Below, one piece after another: positions 1 through 10,022 of a stretch of DNA of 64,000 bases; within the stretch, counting starts at the first letter, position 1; every line of letters begins with the position of its first letter. The translations under genes were made by a program, and so were the position numbers. Source of the DNA: Obelidium mucronatum (Eukaryota; Chytridiomycota; Chytridiomycetes; Chytridiales; Chytriomycetaceae); the NCBI GenBank assembly GCA_025765595.1, contig JAIVFH010000106.1:49015-113014 (forward strand), in the 5' to 3' direction. Under the pieces are notes generated by a model that saw nothing but the letters and a program-made list of their open reading frames with translations, did not search any database and was not told the DNA's origin.

Positions 1-883
1 CATGTCAATTTGAGCTCCATGGTTTGTTGTGTCATTTCGTCCAAGTTTCTTTGGTATTGTTCTTCGAGTTCTTGGTTCCTTCTCGCTGCGGAAGGCATAC
101 TGCTGATGGGAGATCTAGAAGTTGCAGCTGCGGGAACGGTTGTGCGGGCACTTTTTGGGACTGGTGAGGTGACGCTGTTTGTGCTGAGAGTCTTTTTCAT
201 TCCTGTTTGGACTGAGTTTGCCGATCCTTTGGTAGTGCCAGAAGATCGTGCCAAATTCGTGGTAGATCCTGTGGGTGATGCAGGCGCGGCGAGCTAGGGC
301 ATCATATTCTCCTCCTACATTTGGGAATTAAATCACACATCATAACTACGACATTTCCCGACTATACCTGGGTAATATTGATCCCAAAATCTATTGAATG
401 ATGAAAAGGAATAATTCCCTGGTGAGCATGCGTTATAAATCCAAATAGAGTTGCTCACTTCTTCATCCATTGCATGAATTCAAGGTTATCCCTGGAACCC
501 AAATTTAGACATATATACGGACAAAAGATCAATTGAATAGAGTTACTCAACTGCATCTTGCACTTTGCCAGCTTCTCAATGGGAATATTATTTTCAATCT
601 TGTGTTTATCGAAAACGGATTGAAGCACTTTGAAGTTTGCAATGTATTCGTATTCATGTTTCGCAGTAAACTTGACTTTTTTGAGTGGAACGTCTCTGTA
701 GATTGAGTCCATAATCACACATTGGACAATGCTTTTTTGGCAAAAGGGTGAGTTTACAATGGCCAAGCTCAAACCCACAAAGATACAGGTAGAAACGAAC
801 CCGCTGCCGCATTGTTCAATCTTTGTGAGTCCCAATTGAGAGAGATCGTTGGCCCAGGCGAGGAGTTCTGTTCGAGATCCCAT
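1..883 (-). CDS. EB1/Bim1 microtubule plus-end tracking protein (partial, 3' end beyond window)
   Basis: Binds growing microtubule ends through an N-terminal calponin-homology domain and dimerises through a C-terminal coiled coil. Five exons can be read: 883-801, 731-552, 491-459, 390-368 and 314 to the edge. They give the EB1 signatures LLAWANDL, CGSG, LKKVKF, EYEYIANFKVLQ, DNLEFMQWMKKFWDQYYPGG and EYDALARR, then a Ser/Pro/Thr linker and the coiled coil start ELEEQYQRNLDEM, all in family order. The start is ATG at 883, directly before SRTELLAW. Around 285-295 the frame must slip by one base between EYDALARR and the linker, which I read as a one-base loss, probably a sequence error. The end of the coiled coil and the EB-homology motif lie off the left edge. 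Family assignment is firm. Confidence 0.9.
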
Positions 884-991
884 TCAAGGTATTTATTATT
901 TGATGGTTTTTTTTTTCCATTTCAACAGTCATTTCGTTTCCCTTACAAGGAACTCTGAGCTGTGTTTACAGAATCCCATTAGATCGCTTTT

Positions 992-1894
992 TTATTCCTC
1001 TAGATTTAACATTCTCTTGACCAAAACCAGTCGTACCTTCATAACAACCATCGTCAACCCAATCAAAGCAAACCCAATATCCTCCAGCAAAACAAAAAAA
1101 TAGTACAAGAAATCGCCTGGCGGATTCACGATCCCTTTCGACAGATAAAACGAAAACCACACTGTATAATTGCAAAGAGCGGCAAACGTGAAAAACGATG
1201 CCAAAAGTCCATGCCAACATACAATCTTGAAATAGGTGACTGTCCATGAACTGAATCCGAATAACTGAACTGCCTCAACGGTTCGATATAGGATGTATCG
1301 CGTATAACAAATCGCAAAATAAGCGTCGGTTACAAGGATCAGGGACCCTGATATACTGAATCCAACGCTGGAATAGAATATGGATTTTTTTGGATCGAGC
1401 GATGGGAGCGCCATTGCGATTGTTGGAAGTAAACATGATATCACAGTGAGGCCAACAACCCATTGAATCGCGCGAAAAACGAAAGGCGAGGATTCGATCC
1501 GGAATACATTATACGATCGAGCCCAAGAATATAAAATCTGCAGTAATTATGGGGTAAATGAGTGTCTGAGAATTGGTATTTGTTGTACAGTTGGCAGGTG
1601 TCGGAATGAAAACAACAAACATATATAATCTCCAGAATCCCGCCAGTCGAAGAATAAGCCAGTTTCGATGATTTAGTTTGATTACGCGAATACCAAGAAT
1701 GCGCATAAAAGAACGCACTGCCGGATGCTAAAAGTTAGCGACAGCATGAGGTTTTTACTCCCGCAGAATTCATACGGTCGAGTTCCATAATAAACCAAGA
1801 AGATATTAAATCCCACAAGCAGACTAAAAGCTCCTCCAGATAAAACGAGCTGGAATGTTGACGTTATGTGAACAAAGGACTCGGTTTCTGACAT
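992..1894 (-). CDS. Multi-pass membrane protein, about six TM segments, unknown function
   Basis: Two exons: 1894 to about 1691, and about 1537 to 992, joined across an intron with donor GTATTC and acceptor TTACTGCAG. The spliced product is about 250 residues with roughly six hydrophobic helices. Examples are a segment ending LLVGFNIFLVYYG in exon 1, one formed across the splice (LLCAFLILYSW), and GFALIGLTMVVMKVR near the C-terminus. No motif of a known family was recognised. The short loops and 6-7 helix layout could fit a receptor or transporter-like protein, but that is only a guess. It is transcribed convergently away from the protease gene and towards EB1. Confidence 0.55.
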
Positions 1895-2044
1895 TGTTCT
1901 GGTTCAAGGGTTCAATAAAAATTGCATACAAAATTATCTATCATTATTGTTAATTATTCTTACAGTTTAATAAGCTTGGTGGGGTTTCAAGTAAAGAGCA
2001 GTGCAAAAGTTGAAAAAAGCCTCAAAAAAACAGTCATACTGGAG

Positions 2045-2224
2045 TCATCGCTCGTCCGCAAATGCAAACATATGAACTTGACTTGTAAGCAAGCTCTCAA
2101 GTGCAGATACCTTGTTTTGAAGTGTAGTGACTTGGGCTTCCAGTGTATAGACTTGGGCCTGAAGTCCACGGCTTTTCTTTTCACAGGCGCGTTTATGACC
2201 CGTAAGAGTCACGTTTCAAGCCTT
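2045..2224 (-). CDS. Possible coiled-coil exon (leucine-zipper-like fragment)
   Basis: A 59-codon open stretch on the minus strand reads as a basic segment (HKRACEKKSRG) followed by regular heptads (LQAQVYTLEAQVTTLQNK, then VSALESLL). It resembles the end of a bZIP or other coiled-coil transcription factor. A possible upstream exon ending in CGR with donor GTAAGATG lies near 2240-2330, but no complete DNA-binding region was found. It may be an exon of a short gene or a relic. Confidence is low. Confidence 0.22.
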
Positions 2225-2842
2225 GCACAAATATGGTCATCTTACCCGCCCACAAACTAGCTTGTGTGCGCTGGGTGTTCGGGGATGTTTGAGTGTCACA
2301 AGATAAACTGGCGGCAACAAGCCGGGGGCGGGAAATTATATAATAAAGATAATAAAGATAATAAGCTCTGACAGTCCCAGGTGGCGTATTAGTCATCCTA
2401 ATACGACATAAAGGAGTTAAACGGTTTCGTCGCTGATGGCCGCTGTGGGTGACGGTAGGGGATGGGTCTTGTAACTCACATTCAATTCTTTTGATATCTG
2501 ATTCGACAAATGCCTGTACAATGAATTGATCATAATGCTTAATTGAAGTAGTGGCCTTTAACTTTGTTCATAATCAGGGGTTTGTTCTGGGTGTAAAACA
2601 CATGAGAAATTCACGAGCAACAAACAGCCTACACATTTTGTAATAGCTGATCAATATAAAAGGAACAAAGGCCGTCGATTTCTGACGTTTTCAGCCAAAA
2701 TAAAAAAAAAAACCAAAAACCAGGGGGCAAGAAACAGCCCGCCCCACCCAACAATGCAATTACAAGGGTCAACGTAGTATAGCCCCTATTAAATAGAGCG
2801 ATGAAACCGTATTCGATGTGCCGTATACGTACTAGGAGAGGA
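2225..2842. other. Intergenic stretch before the protease gene
   Basis: No supported gene. It contains a short AT-rich tandem repeat (about 3.5 copies of TAATAAAGA-like units at 2337-2363) and a purine/pyrimidine run at 2700-2720. The rest shows nothing recognisable. Confidence 0.4.
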
Positions 2843-4238
2843 ATGTTGGCAGCTTTTATTATCGCCGCAGTTGCATCTCCCGGACATGGTTTCAACACGA
2901 TTTCGTCCCAAGGCATTGTGTAAGCGCCCCCCTCTCCCCGTGTAAAAATTCCACTTCTCATACCAATGATTCTTTTTTTTTTTGAACCGCCTTTCAACAG
3001 CACGGTGCCAATCATGTCCCAGAAACTCCAACCACAAACCACCCAACCAACCGGCGCATCAGTAATCGCCACCAACCAACTCCAATACACGCGTCAAAAC
3101 ATTTACTTTACCCAACTCACAATCGGAACACCATCCCAAACATTCAACGTGGACATTGATACCATGAGCTCCTACCTCTGGGTCTCTTCAACAACGTGTT
3201 CCACATGTCAAAACTACAACCGCTTCGATTCGACAAAGTCAACCAGCTTCAAAGCCAAATCGAGTACCCCCGTGACTCAGTCGTATGACTTTGGGAAGGC
3301 GACGGGAGTGTTGTCGACGGATTCTGTCGAGTGGGGTGGGATTTCTGTAAAGAATCAGCCGTTTTTGGTGGTCACGTCGGTGGATAGTAAAATGAGTCAG
3401 ACCATGATTGGAGAACGCGATGGGATTCTTGGGTTGGCTTTACAAGATGGGCTTGATAAATGTATGTTTTTATTGCCATTCAGAATCTGCGCTTTTTTTA
3501 CTTATTTTATTTTCTTTTTCCCCAGGTAAATTCCATAGGTCTCTAATTTATGGAATGGTGTCGCAACGTCAAGTGAAAAATCCCGTGTTTTCCATCTGGT
3601 TGAATCGAACATTTAGTACACCAACAGACGACAGTTTTGTTCCCCAAGCCGGGCAACTGACGATGGGAGGCTACGATTCATCGAAATACACTGGAAGCAT
3701 TACCTATATTCCAGTTTCTCCTATCGTGAAGCTGGATTCGAATGGGAAGGCAGTCAAGAGTTACTATCACTGGTCTGTGAAGGCTACCAACGTGTTTAAC
3801 GGCCAGTCCACCTCTATACCACCTACATCCAGCCGGACAGTGGCAATCTTTGATATGGGGACTGTGTTTATCTGGGTGGATACTAGCACGGTTGATCGAA
3901 TCGTGTATTCCATTAATCAAGTGGTTGGAGCAAACACGATTTCGATTGATACTACAACCAACTTGTACATTGTGGATTGTAATGTTGTATCGAGTCTTCC
4001 AGACTTGTCGTTTGTACTGGGACCACAGAATATCTGGTTTACATTGCAGAAGCAGCATTACATTGTACGTGATGGGGGTGGTAGTTGTGTGTTTGGTATT
4101 CAGTCGAATGGGAATGCGGAAACGGGGAGTCAAGTAACGACGCAGTGGGTGTTGGGGAGTTTGTTTTTGAGACGGTACATGACCGTCTTTGATTTAGGTA
4201 AGAAGAGAGTTGGGTTGGCTTCTGCTGTTGCATATTGA
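2843..4238 (+). CDS. Pepsin-like (A1 family) secreted aspartic protease with altered active-site triads
   Basis: Exon 1 (2843-2919) encodes a hydrophobic leader (MLAAFIIAAVA) read as a signal peptide. An intron (2920-3000, donor GTAAGC) joins it to exon 2 from 3001. Another intron near 3463-3526 links to the C-terminal half. The fold is clear from YFTQLTIGTPSQTFNV, SSYLWV, a Cys pair (TTCSTC), DGILGLAL, AGQLTMGGYD and the closing FDLGKKRVGLA. The two catalytic triads, normally D-T/S-G, read D-T-M (in VDIDTMSS) and D-M-G (in AIFDMGTV). Both aspartates remain, but an adjoining residue is replaced by Met in each lobe. This could be a low-activity protease or a pseudoprotease. Sequence error is possible but would need two independent changes. 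Confidence 0.88.
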
Positions 4239-4555
4239 TTTCCAAATTTTTTTTTTCTTGAACTGTCTTGCATCTTATTTTTTTTTTTGCCAACAATAAA
4301 ATCCATTTACTCGATTCAATATAATTATCAGAAGGGGGGGAGGGTATGGTGTAGTTCTCAAGGATGTAGCCCCAGCTGTAGTGGCAGTCACGGCAGTCTG
4401 CCACTTGTTCTTGCAAGCCCTGACGCAGAAATCACAGTGTCAATGTTGGCACGAAAAAATAATCTTTTACGAGAGAGTCGGGCATTGTGTTGCTTGGAAA
4501 CAGTAGAGGAAAGCGGCGTTTGTAAAAGAACAAAAACACAATCATACAGCTAAAC
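4239..4555. other. Convergent intergenic region
   Basis: Lies between the 3' ends of the protease (plus) and the ArsH-like gene (minus). It contains a T-rich tract at 4248-4290 and an AATAAA at 4295-4300 that could serve as a polyadenylation signal for the protease. No gene was seen. Confidence 0.4.
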
Positions 4556-5379
4556 TCATTTATTGACAACCTGATCAATCATTTCCTGCTTCTTTTTAGC
4601 CTCCTCCTTTTCAGCCTGCGACAACAGTTTCCCTTCATTCGCCTTCTTTTCTTCGCGTTCGGAGTACCGATCCACCAGAAAGTCGGAGTGATCTCTCAGC
4701 AAGACGACAAACTTGAAAAACTCTTCGGCGACATCGACGACGCGGTCCCTGTATGAGCTCGGCTTCAGGAAGCCGATGGGCAGACCCAGCGGGTCCTTGG
4801 CGTCGGGCACCATGTCAAACTCAGTCCATGCCTTCGGGATGCTGCTCTGGTTTGGGATGGTGACCATGCGCATCCAGCGGCCGAGGATGCGCAGGGCGTT
4901 GACGGCGTTGAACGACTGCGAGCCGCCGTTGACCTGCGAGACGGCGAGCACGCGGCCCTGGGTGGGCCTGACAGAGCCGACGGCGAGCGGGATCCAGTCG
5001 ATCATGCGTCTTGAAGACGCCGGTTATCGTCCCGTGCTGCTCGGGCGACACCCACACGTGGCCGTGCGACCACAGCGACAGCTCTCTGAGTTCTCTGACC
5101 TTCGCGTGGTCCTCGCTCGCGTCGTCCTTCAGCGGCAGCCCGCGCGGGTCGAACACGGCCACGTCGCAGCCGAGCGCCTCGAGCAGCCGCGCGTATTCGT
5201 ACGCAAGCAGTCGCGAGTACGACACCTGCACGCAGCGACCCGTACAGCACGAGAACGCGCGGCGGCGACGCTGCGATGTTTGCCGACGCGCCGAGCTGCC
5301 GCGCCCCCGCGAGGTCCACGTGCGCTGTCCACGCGCTCGCGGCGAGGTGCGGCGGCAGGCGGAACGGCTTCGTCGTCAT
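4556..5379 (-). CDS. ArsH-like NADPH-dependent FMN reductase
   Basis: Flavoprotein of the ArsH/NADPH-FMN reductase family, which uses NADPH to reduce quinones, metal ions or organoarsenicals. The family landmarks occur in order: [10 protein letters not shown] (FMN phosphate loop), [85 protein letters not shown] and [11 protein letters not shown], then a charged tail. Start ATG is at 5379. Two single-base insertions relative to the conserved frame are needed, at about 5221-5234 (between GSLR and SYSR) and 5003-5010 (between GVFK and MIDW). The first half is strongly GC-rich. Family call is firm; physiological substrate is unknown. Confidence 0.87.
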
Positions 5380-5680
5380 TTTGGTTGTTCTTTCTTCTCA
5401 ATTCTTCATCTTGATTATTTGATTATTTCTGATTTCTTGATTTCTATCTCCCACTTTATTATTTGGAAAATCCTGATTTCCTTCGAATCAACAGGTGTGG
5501 CTCAGTTTCAATGCCACATTCGTATTCCATTTAAAACAAAAACAAGACTTATTCCCATCCAATCAACAAGATACAATCTAATCAGATACCCAACACAGAA
5601 AGAAATGCCATCAACAAGCTACTCATACTACTACAAGCGTACAACTTCTGCAACCGGATCACTCAACTCCAGTTCCAGTT
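5380..5680. other. Divergent promoter region
   Basis: An AT-rich gap between the ArsH-like gene (minus) and the AAC11-like gene (plus). An ATG at 5603 (reading MPSTSYSYYYK) is an alternative start for the downstream gene if a one-base slip is allowed. Confidence 0.35.
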
Positions 5681-6671
5681 GTGTTGAAAGCTCAGCCGAC
5701 GGCGGCGGAGCCGCGGAATTGCCCCCACTCATTAATTTCCGGTACCAAGGGCACTTTAACCAACCATACAACCAATGTCGTTCTTCATACTCCAGAGGAG
5801 CACAACCTCTTGCGAGTCATGGCTGGCCTGTGGGAGGCAGTCTGTGATTCCAATGACCACACCAACGACGACTACCACAACTCGACTCTTCAATCTCTAC
5901 TGCTTTCCCGAAAACAAATCCTCCAACTCCACAAGTTTGCCGCTTACGGTGTCGACACTGTCACTTGTCCAACTGACGGCGTCGTTGCTCGAATGCCACA
6001 TTCTAGTTTGTACGTAGCACGGTCCCTTTTAGGGAGCGCGTATTGTCGACATTCTGGATTCTTTTGTATCATGACTACAACAACAACAACGACCAAGCCA
6101 ACAACAACAACAACTGTACCAACAACAACACTTAAAACATCTCCAGAACCCTCCTCCTCCTCCAGAACCTTGAACTTTGCTCTCGGCCCAGCAGCTCGAC
6201 AAGTCCTCCTCACACCCAACGCTGGCGGCGACTCCATCGTTTCCGAATGTCTCTCTGTCGAACTGTTATCGCGTCTCGTGTTTGCAAACGACGCTTGCAC
6301 ATTAGTTGCCACGGAGATGGACGCCAAATACTATCCTTCCGGTGGATCCATGACAGACTACGTGATTCGATGGGGTCACTCCGCAAACGTTTCCGTCTCT
6401 GTAACGCGCGTGTTTGATGGCGCCACGTATGCAGAAGCTTCCCGTATCTTGGAGAAAGAAGTTGCGTGGTGTAGCGTTTGCAAGGCGGTCTTTGTTTGCA
6501 CCTGTTTGTGGAACAGATTGTAGCTGGGTGTTGCACGTGTTTGTTCCAAATGGGAAAGTGGCCAAGGTTGTGAAGCGGGCTTGGACAAAGGTTGATGAAC
6601 GGGTGCGTGGTGGGGTTGTGGTTGTTGTGACGATTTGGAGCGAGTCTGTCTTGTATGACAGAACGCGTTGA
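5681..6671 (+). CDS. Conserved eukaryotic protein of the AAC11-like family, function unknown
   Basis: The C-terminal half resembles a family of uncharacterised proteins known from plants and amoebae (named after Dictyostelium AAC-rich clone AAC11). Matching landmarks are YGVDTVTCPTDG, LGPAARQVLL, GGDSIVSECLS, LVATEMDAKYYPSGGSMTDY, VSVSVTRVF, KKLRGVAFARR, LHVFVPNGKVAKVV and RGGVVVVVTIW. A Thr/Ser/Pro run (6076-6165) splits the domain. The two parts are in different frames and join at about 6452-6460 in GAGAAAGAAG with a one-base slip. The N-terminus is uncertain: 5681 is the in-frame start, and 5603 is possible with another slip. Family recall is from memory and should be checked with a profile search. 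Confidence 0.5.
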
Positions 6672-6856
6672 TAATTTTTTTTGTTTTTTTTTGTTTTATC
6701 TGTAAATATTATAACAACACAAAAAGAAAAGAATAAAACAGTCCAAAAAAAAACAGTTCATTCCTCCCATTGATTCTTTATTATTGTCCCAAAGATATAA
6801 TTTACAATATTGTGAGTTGCGTTCTAAAATTGCAAAAAAAAAAAAAATACATGTTC
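6672..6856. other. Convergent AT-rich intergenic spacer
   Basis: T-rich and A-rich runs plus an AATAAA-like signal (GAATAAAACAG at 6731) between two convergent genes. No gene was seen. Confidence 0.35.
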
Positions 6857-8125
6857 ATGCTTGAACAACAGAAGTCCCTGCTAAAATCTTATCAAAAGTC
6901 TGTCCAATCCGTTCCGTGATCCGCAACACATCCACTGCGCGATCATTCCCCGGTTTCCGACTCTTATCCATCAACAACAGAAAATCGCGTACAGGTAACC
7001 CTTTATACTCGGTTTCGTTTACTTCCATCTCGACCGACGGATCTACTTTGAGATAGGCGATTGATCCGTGTGTTGTTGGCTTTGAGCTGGAGCAATCGGA
7101 AGCAGCAGCTGGAGGCCATTGACTGGAAGTTCCTGGAAGCGGGTTCAGCAGGAGACACAAGACCATCGTGTTGGAACACCAATGACTTTGATGTAGCTGA
7201 GTTTTTCCGTGTCTTTGACGCATTGCTGGAATGTACAGATGTTGTTGCGGACGATCCATCGGAATCCGAGCCGCCGCCACTGCACGCCCGCTTTCGTTTC
7301 AACGACGACGCAGACGATGAAGATGATGCCGATGAGGAAGGGGAATGCCGCGTATAAGTATCGGGTATCTCAGAGTTTCGTAGTTGTAGAGGAACTTGAC
7401 TGTCCAGTACTTCTGAATAATACGTAATGTCTCGCTTCCCCCGCCGCATAGGGCGGCCCCATAATATCCAAGATAACTACATAGTCTGATATAGCCGTAT
7501 ACGAATGTAAATTGGGACCATCCGTTGGAAATATTTTGAAGATTGTTTCGCTTATTCCAGCGCTTCTGGTGGTGGTGGGTATCAGATACATTTGTAAGTG
7601 TCGGTGATGGAGGGATGTGGTATTGACGAGTTCAATGCAGCCGGTGAGTCCATATTCCGAGAAGATGACGTCGTACTACTGCAAATCTTGTCAGAGACAA
7701 CTCTCGCCCTCCGAAACTCGTCCCCATATTCCTCCACCGAGTCCGTTGACGACAACAACTCAAACGTCTTGACATGCAAGTCTCCGTGAATCAATTTGGT
7801 AAATACAGTCATATTGGGGTGATCATGTATCGGCATAGGTCTGGCCTTTCCGAATGACGAAAGGCGCCAATGTGAAAATCATTGCACTCGTAGATGCTAT
7901 AGTAGTCGATCGGTGACTGTGGCAGATAACTGAAAAGTATTCCCGTGAGTCATTGGTAAAAAATAAAAGTAGGCGGCCTGGAATGATTCAAGATGACTGT
8001 TTTACCTCGATTTCTAGCATTGGCAGGGTTATTCTGTCCAGCAGACCAGTCAGTGCCAGTTCCAGCTCCGGTGTCCTTTCCGATGGGTTCACAAACAGTT
8101 CGTGAGTGACAAGAGCGATAGCGGT
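6857..8125 (-). CDS. Thiol dioxygenase of the ADO/PCO family
   Basis: Cupin iron enzyme that adds O2 to thiols, either cysteamine or N-terminal cysteine of proteins. Recognised landmarks in order are SPIDYYSIYECNDFHIGAF, VIRKG, MPIHDHPNMTVFTKLIHGDL (the HxH metal motif lies in PIHDHP), FPTDGPNLHSY (third His), VVILDIMGPPY, and the terminal YLKVDPSVEMEV and YKGLPV. A Ser-rich, Lys/Arg-containing insert of about 100 residues (7050-7390) interrupts the second half, and a 45-residue tail follows the domain. An N-terminal helical exon (8010-8125) ends in MLEIE before an intron with donor GTAAAAC. At least two single-base insertions occur near 7840-7860. The 5' end is not certain. Confidence 0.75.
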
Positions 8126-8785
8126 TAATAGCATCCCAAGTTTGTATCTCTGGGCAACGTGGGTTCAGGTTACATGGCCACCTTTTTTTTCCTCAGCTCG
8201 TGAAAAAAAAACATACCTGAGCAAAGTTTTATAGACACAGAAGAGCGAAAGAGAGCTGATCCTTGTTATCGCTGGAGGTCAGCAGGGGAGGTGGGTCCGT
8301 TTCTTGACTTTTTTGAGGGCGAAAGTGTGTGTTTGAGAAATTTTTTTCTGTTGGTGGAAAAGTGAATCAAAGTGAGTCATGAGTCAGCTGTCTTTTTTTT
8401 GTTTGGACAAGTGAACTTCCGATTGAAGAAGGGCAAGCGGTGCATTTGAAATCGGGGAAAGAGGTACTGTGAAGATGAAAGATGAGCCATGATGACATGA
8501 GAGTGAAAAGGAATTTGAGGCGGTGATGATCCGCTGCCTGCAATTAATACCATCTGATGCGGAGTTACCATTCAATCCATTCCATCCCTTTTATTCCAAA
8601 TTGATTCGATCATATTTCCATCGCTTCGGTTGTTTTTATTCCAACTGCATCGTCACTGTTTGCTGGCGTGACTCTTGTCCCCTTTCATTCAGATTGAGTC
8701 ATCAAAACTCACTTCTCCAAAAAAAAAAGGCAACTCCCAAACGCGCCACATCCCATTAAAAACCCCTATCAAAAAATATAAATAT
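8126..8785. other. Divergent intergenic region
   Basis: Separates the dioxygenase (minus) from the CBS-domain gene (plus). It probably holds untranslated sequence and an upstream intron of the dioxygenase (GTATGT...CCCAG around 8140-8215). No independent coding sequence is supported. Confidence 0.35.
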
Positions 8786-9884
8786 ATGGATTCTATTACA
8801 TCTCTTCTCATTAACGCCAAACAGCCGCTCGTCGACATTGAAGCCCACTGTTCAATTACACAAGCTCTTGAGCTTATGAAGACCAAACATGTCACATGTA
8901 AGCGCCAACACTATATTTAAAAACAAAAAGCCATGTCTCGCTAATCAAAGTTGAACCACATAGCTGTTGTAATCTACGGTGAAAAAGACCACTGGTTGGG
9001 TGCAGGGAACTCAAACATTTGTATCGACAACAAACAGTTTATCGGTCTCGTCTCAATACTCGATATTATTCTCTTTCTTGCGTCAAAGCCTGCTGCTTCA
9101 ACCACCCAGTACAATGAACTCACTTCAACCACGCGCGTGGTTGACCTTGTTGGTCAGAATACGGAATCTCAATCCCTTTGGCTGGGAGACACAAAAGCGA
9201 AGCTCAAATACGCTTTGGAACCGCTATCGAAAGGTATTTCTACTGTCTTTAAGACTCTTGTAAAGCACTATAACTGACCTGGTGGGTTCTCTTTGTTCAA
9301 GGTGTCCACCGATTCTTGATTCCAATCTATCCAGCAACTTCCACAGAAACCCCAATGAAACCAACCCACTTTCAGCTTTGCTCTCAATCCGACGTGATTG
9401 CCCACTTTTCCCCACTCCTCAGAACCGATGCCCGGTTTGCTACCCTTACAGAATCCCCTATCGCTCCCTACATGTCACCCAAACCAATCATTGTCCAGAA
9501 ATCCGACCCAGTGCTTCCAGTATTAACATCCCTTGCCTCTCTCAACCTCATGGCCGTACCCGTCGTTGACAGTGAAGGAATCCTCGCCGACACTCTTTCC
9601 GTGAGCGACTTTCGAGCCGTCCTCGAACGCGATTAGCCTTGTCCAAGAAATCGTGAAAGCCGTAATCGCCTGGCTTGACTGTCGGTGAATTCCTGGATGT
9701 TGTTGGGGGTGGGAGACGACGAGTGTTGAAGGGAATTGTTGATGCAAATACTTTTTTCGGGGAAGCGGTGGAGAAGGTGGTGGTTAGTAAGGTTCATCGG
9801 CTTTGGGTTGTGGATTCTTTTGGGATTCCTGTTGGGGTGTTGAGTTTGGGGGATATGATTCGTGCCATTTGTCAAGTTTTGTAA
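8786..9884 (+). CDS. Four-CBS-domain protein, SNF4/AMPK-gamma-like
   Basis: Energy-sensor type protein; CBS pairs bind adenine nucleotides. Exon 1 starts at ATG 8786 (MDSITSLLIN). Intron 1 (about 8900-8962) rejoins at VTSVVIYG, intron 2 (about 9234-9300) at SKGVHRFLIPI. CBS-type features include ALELMKTKHV, IDNKQFIGLVSILDI, VLTSLASLNLMAVPVVD, and a final module with KVHRLWVVDSFGIPVGVLSL followed by DMI. The third-to-fourth module junction is disturbed: after AVLERD (9634) the frame slips, then slips back near 9672 before LTVGEFLDVV. Four modules and the VHR(L/F)-type motif support a gamma-subunit-like role, but an SDS23-like protein is the alternative. Confidence 0.7.
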
Positions 9885-10022
9885 AAAAGGGAAAGCATTA
9901 GGTGTTTTTTTTTGGATGGTGGAAGGCATTTATTGCAGTTATTTATTATTCCTTTGGGTTTCTCTAAGTAAAAATCAGAAAAAGGCTTCTCCCATGTGAT
10001 TAGATTTTCTTTTTTGAATGAA

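Noticed and set aside
5011..5401. GC-rich alternative ORFs on both strands over the ArsH-like gene
   Set aside because: Arg/Ala-rich shadows; the ArsH motifs define the true frames on the minus strand.
6076..6165. Thr-rich run as a separate mucin-like gene
   Set aside because: It is in frame with the AAC11-like domain on both sides and lacks its own start and signal peptide.
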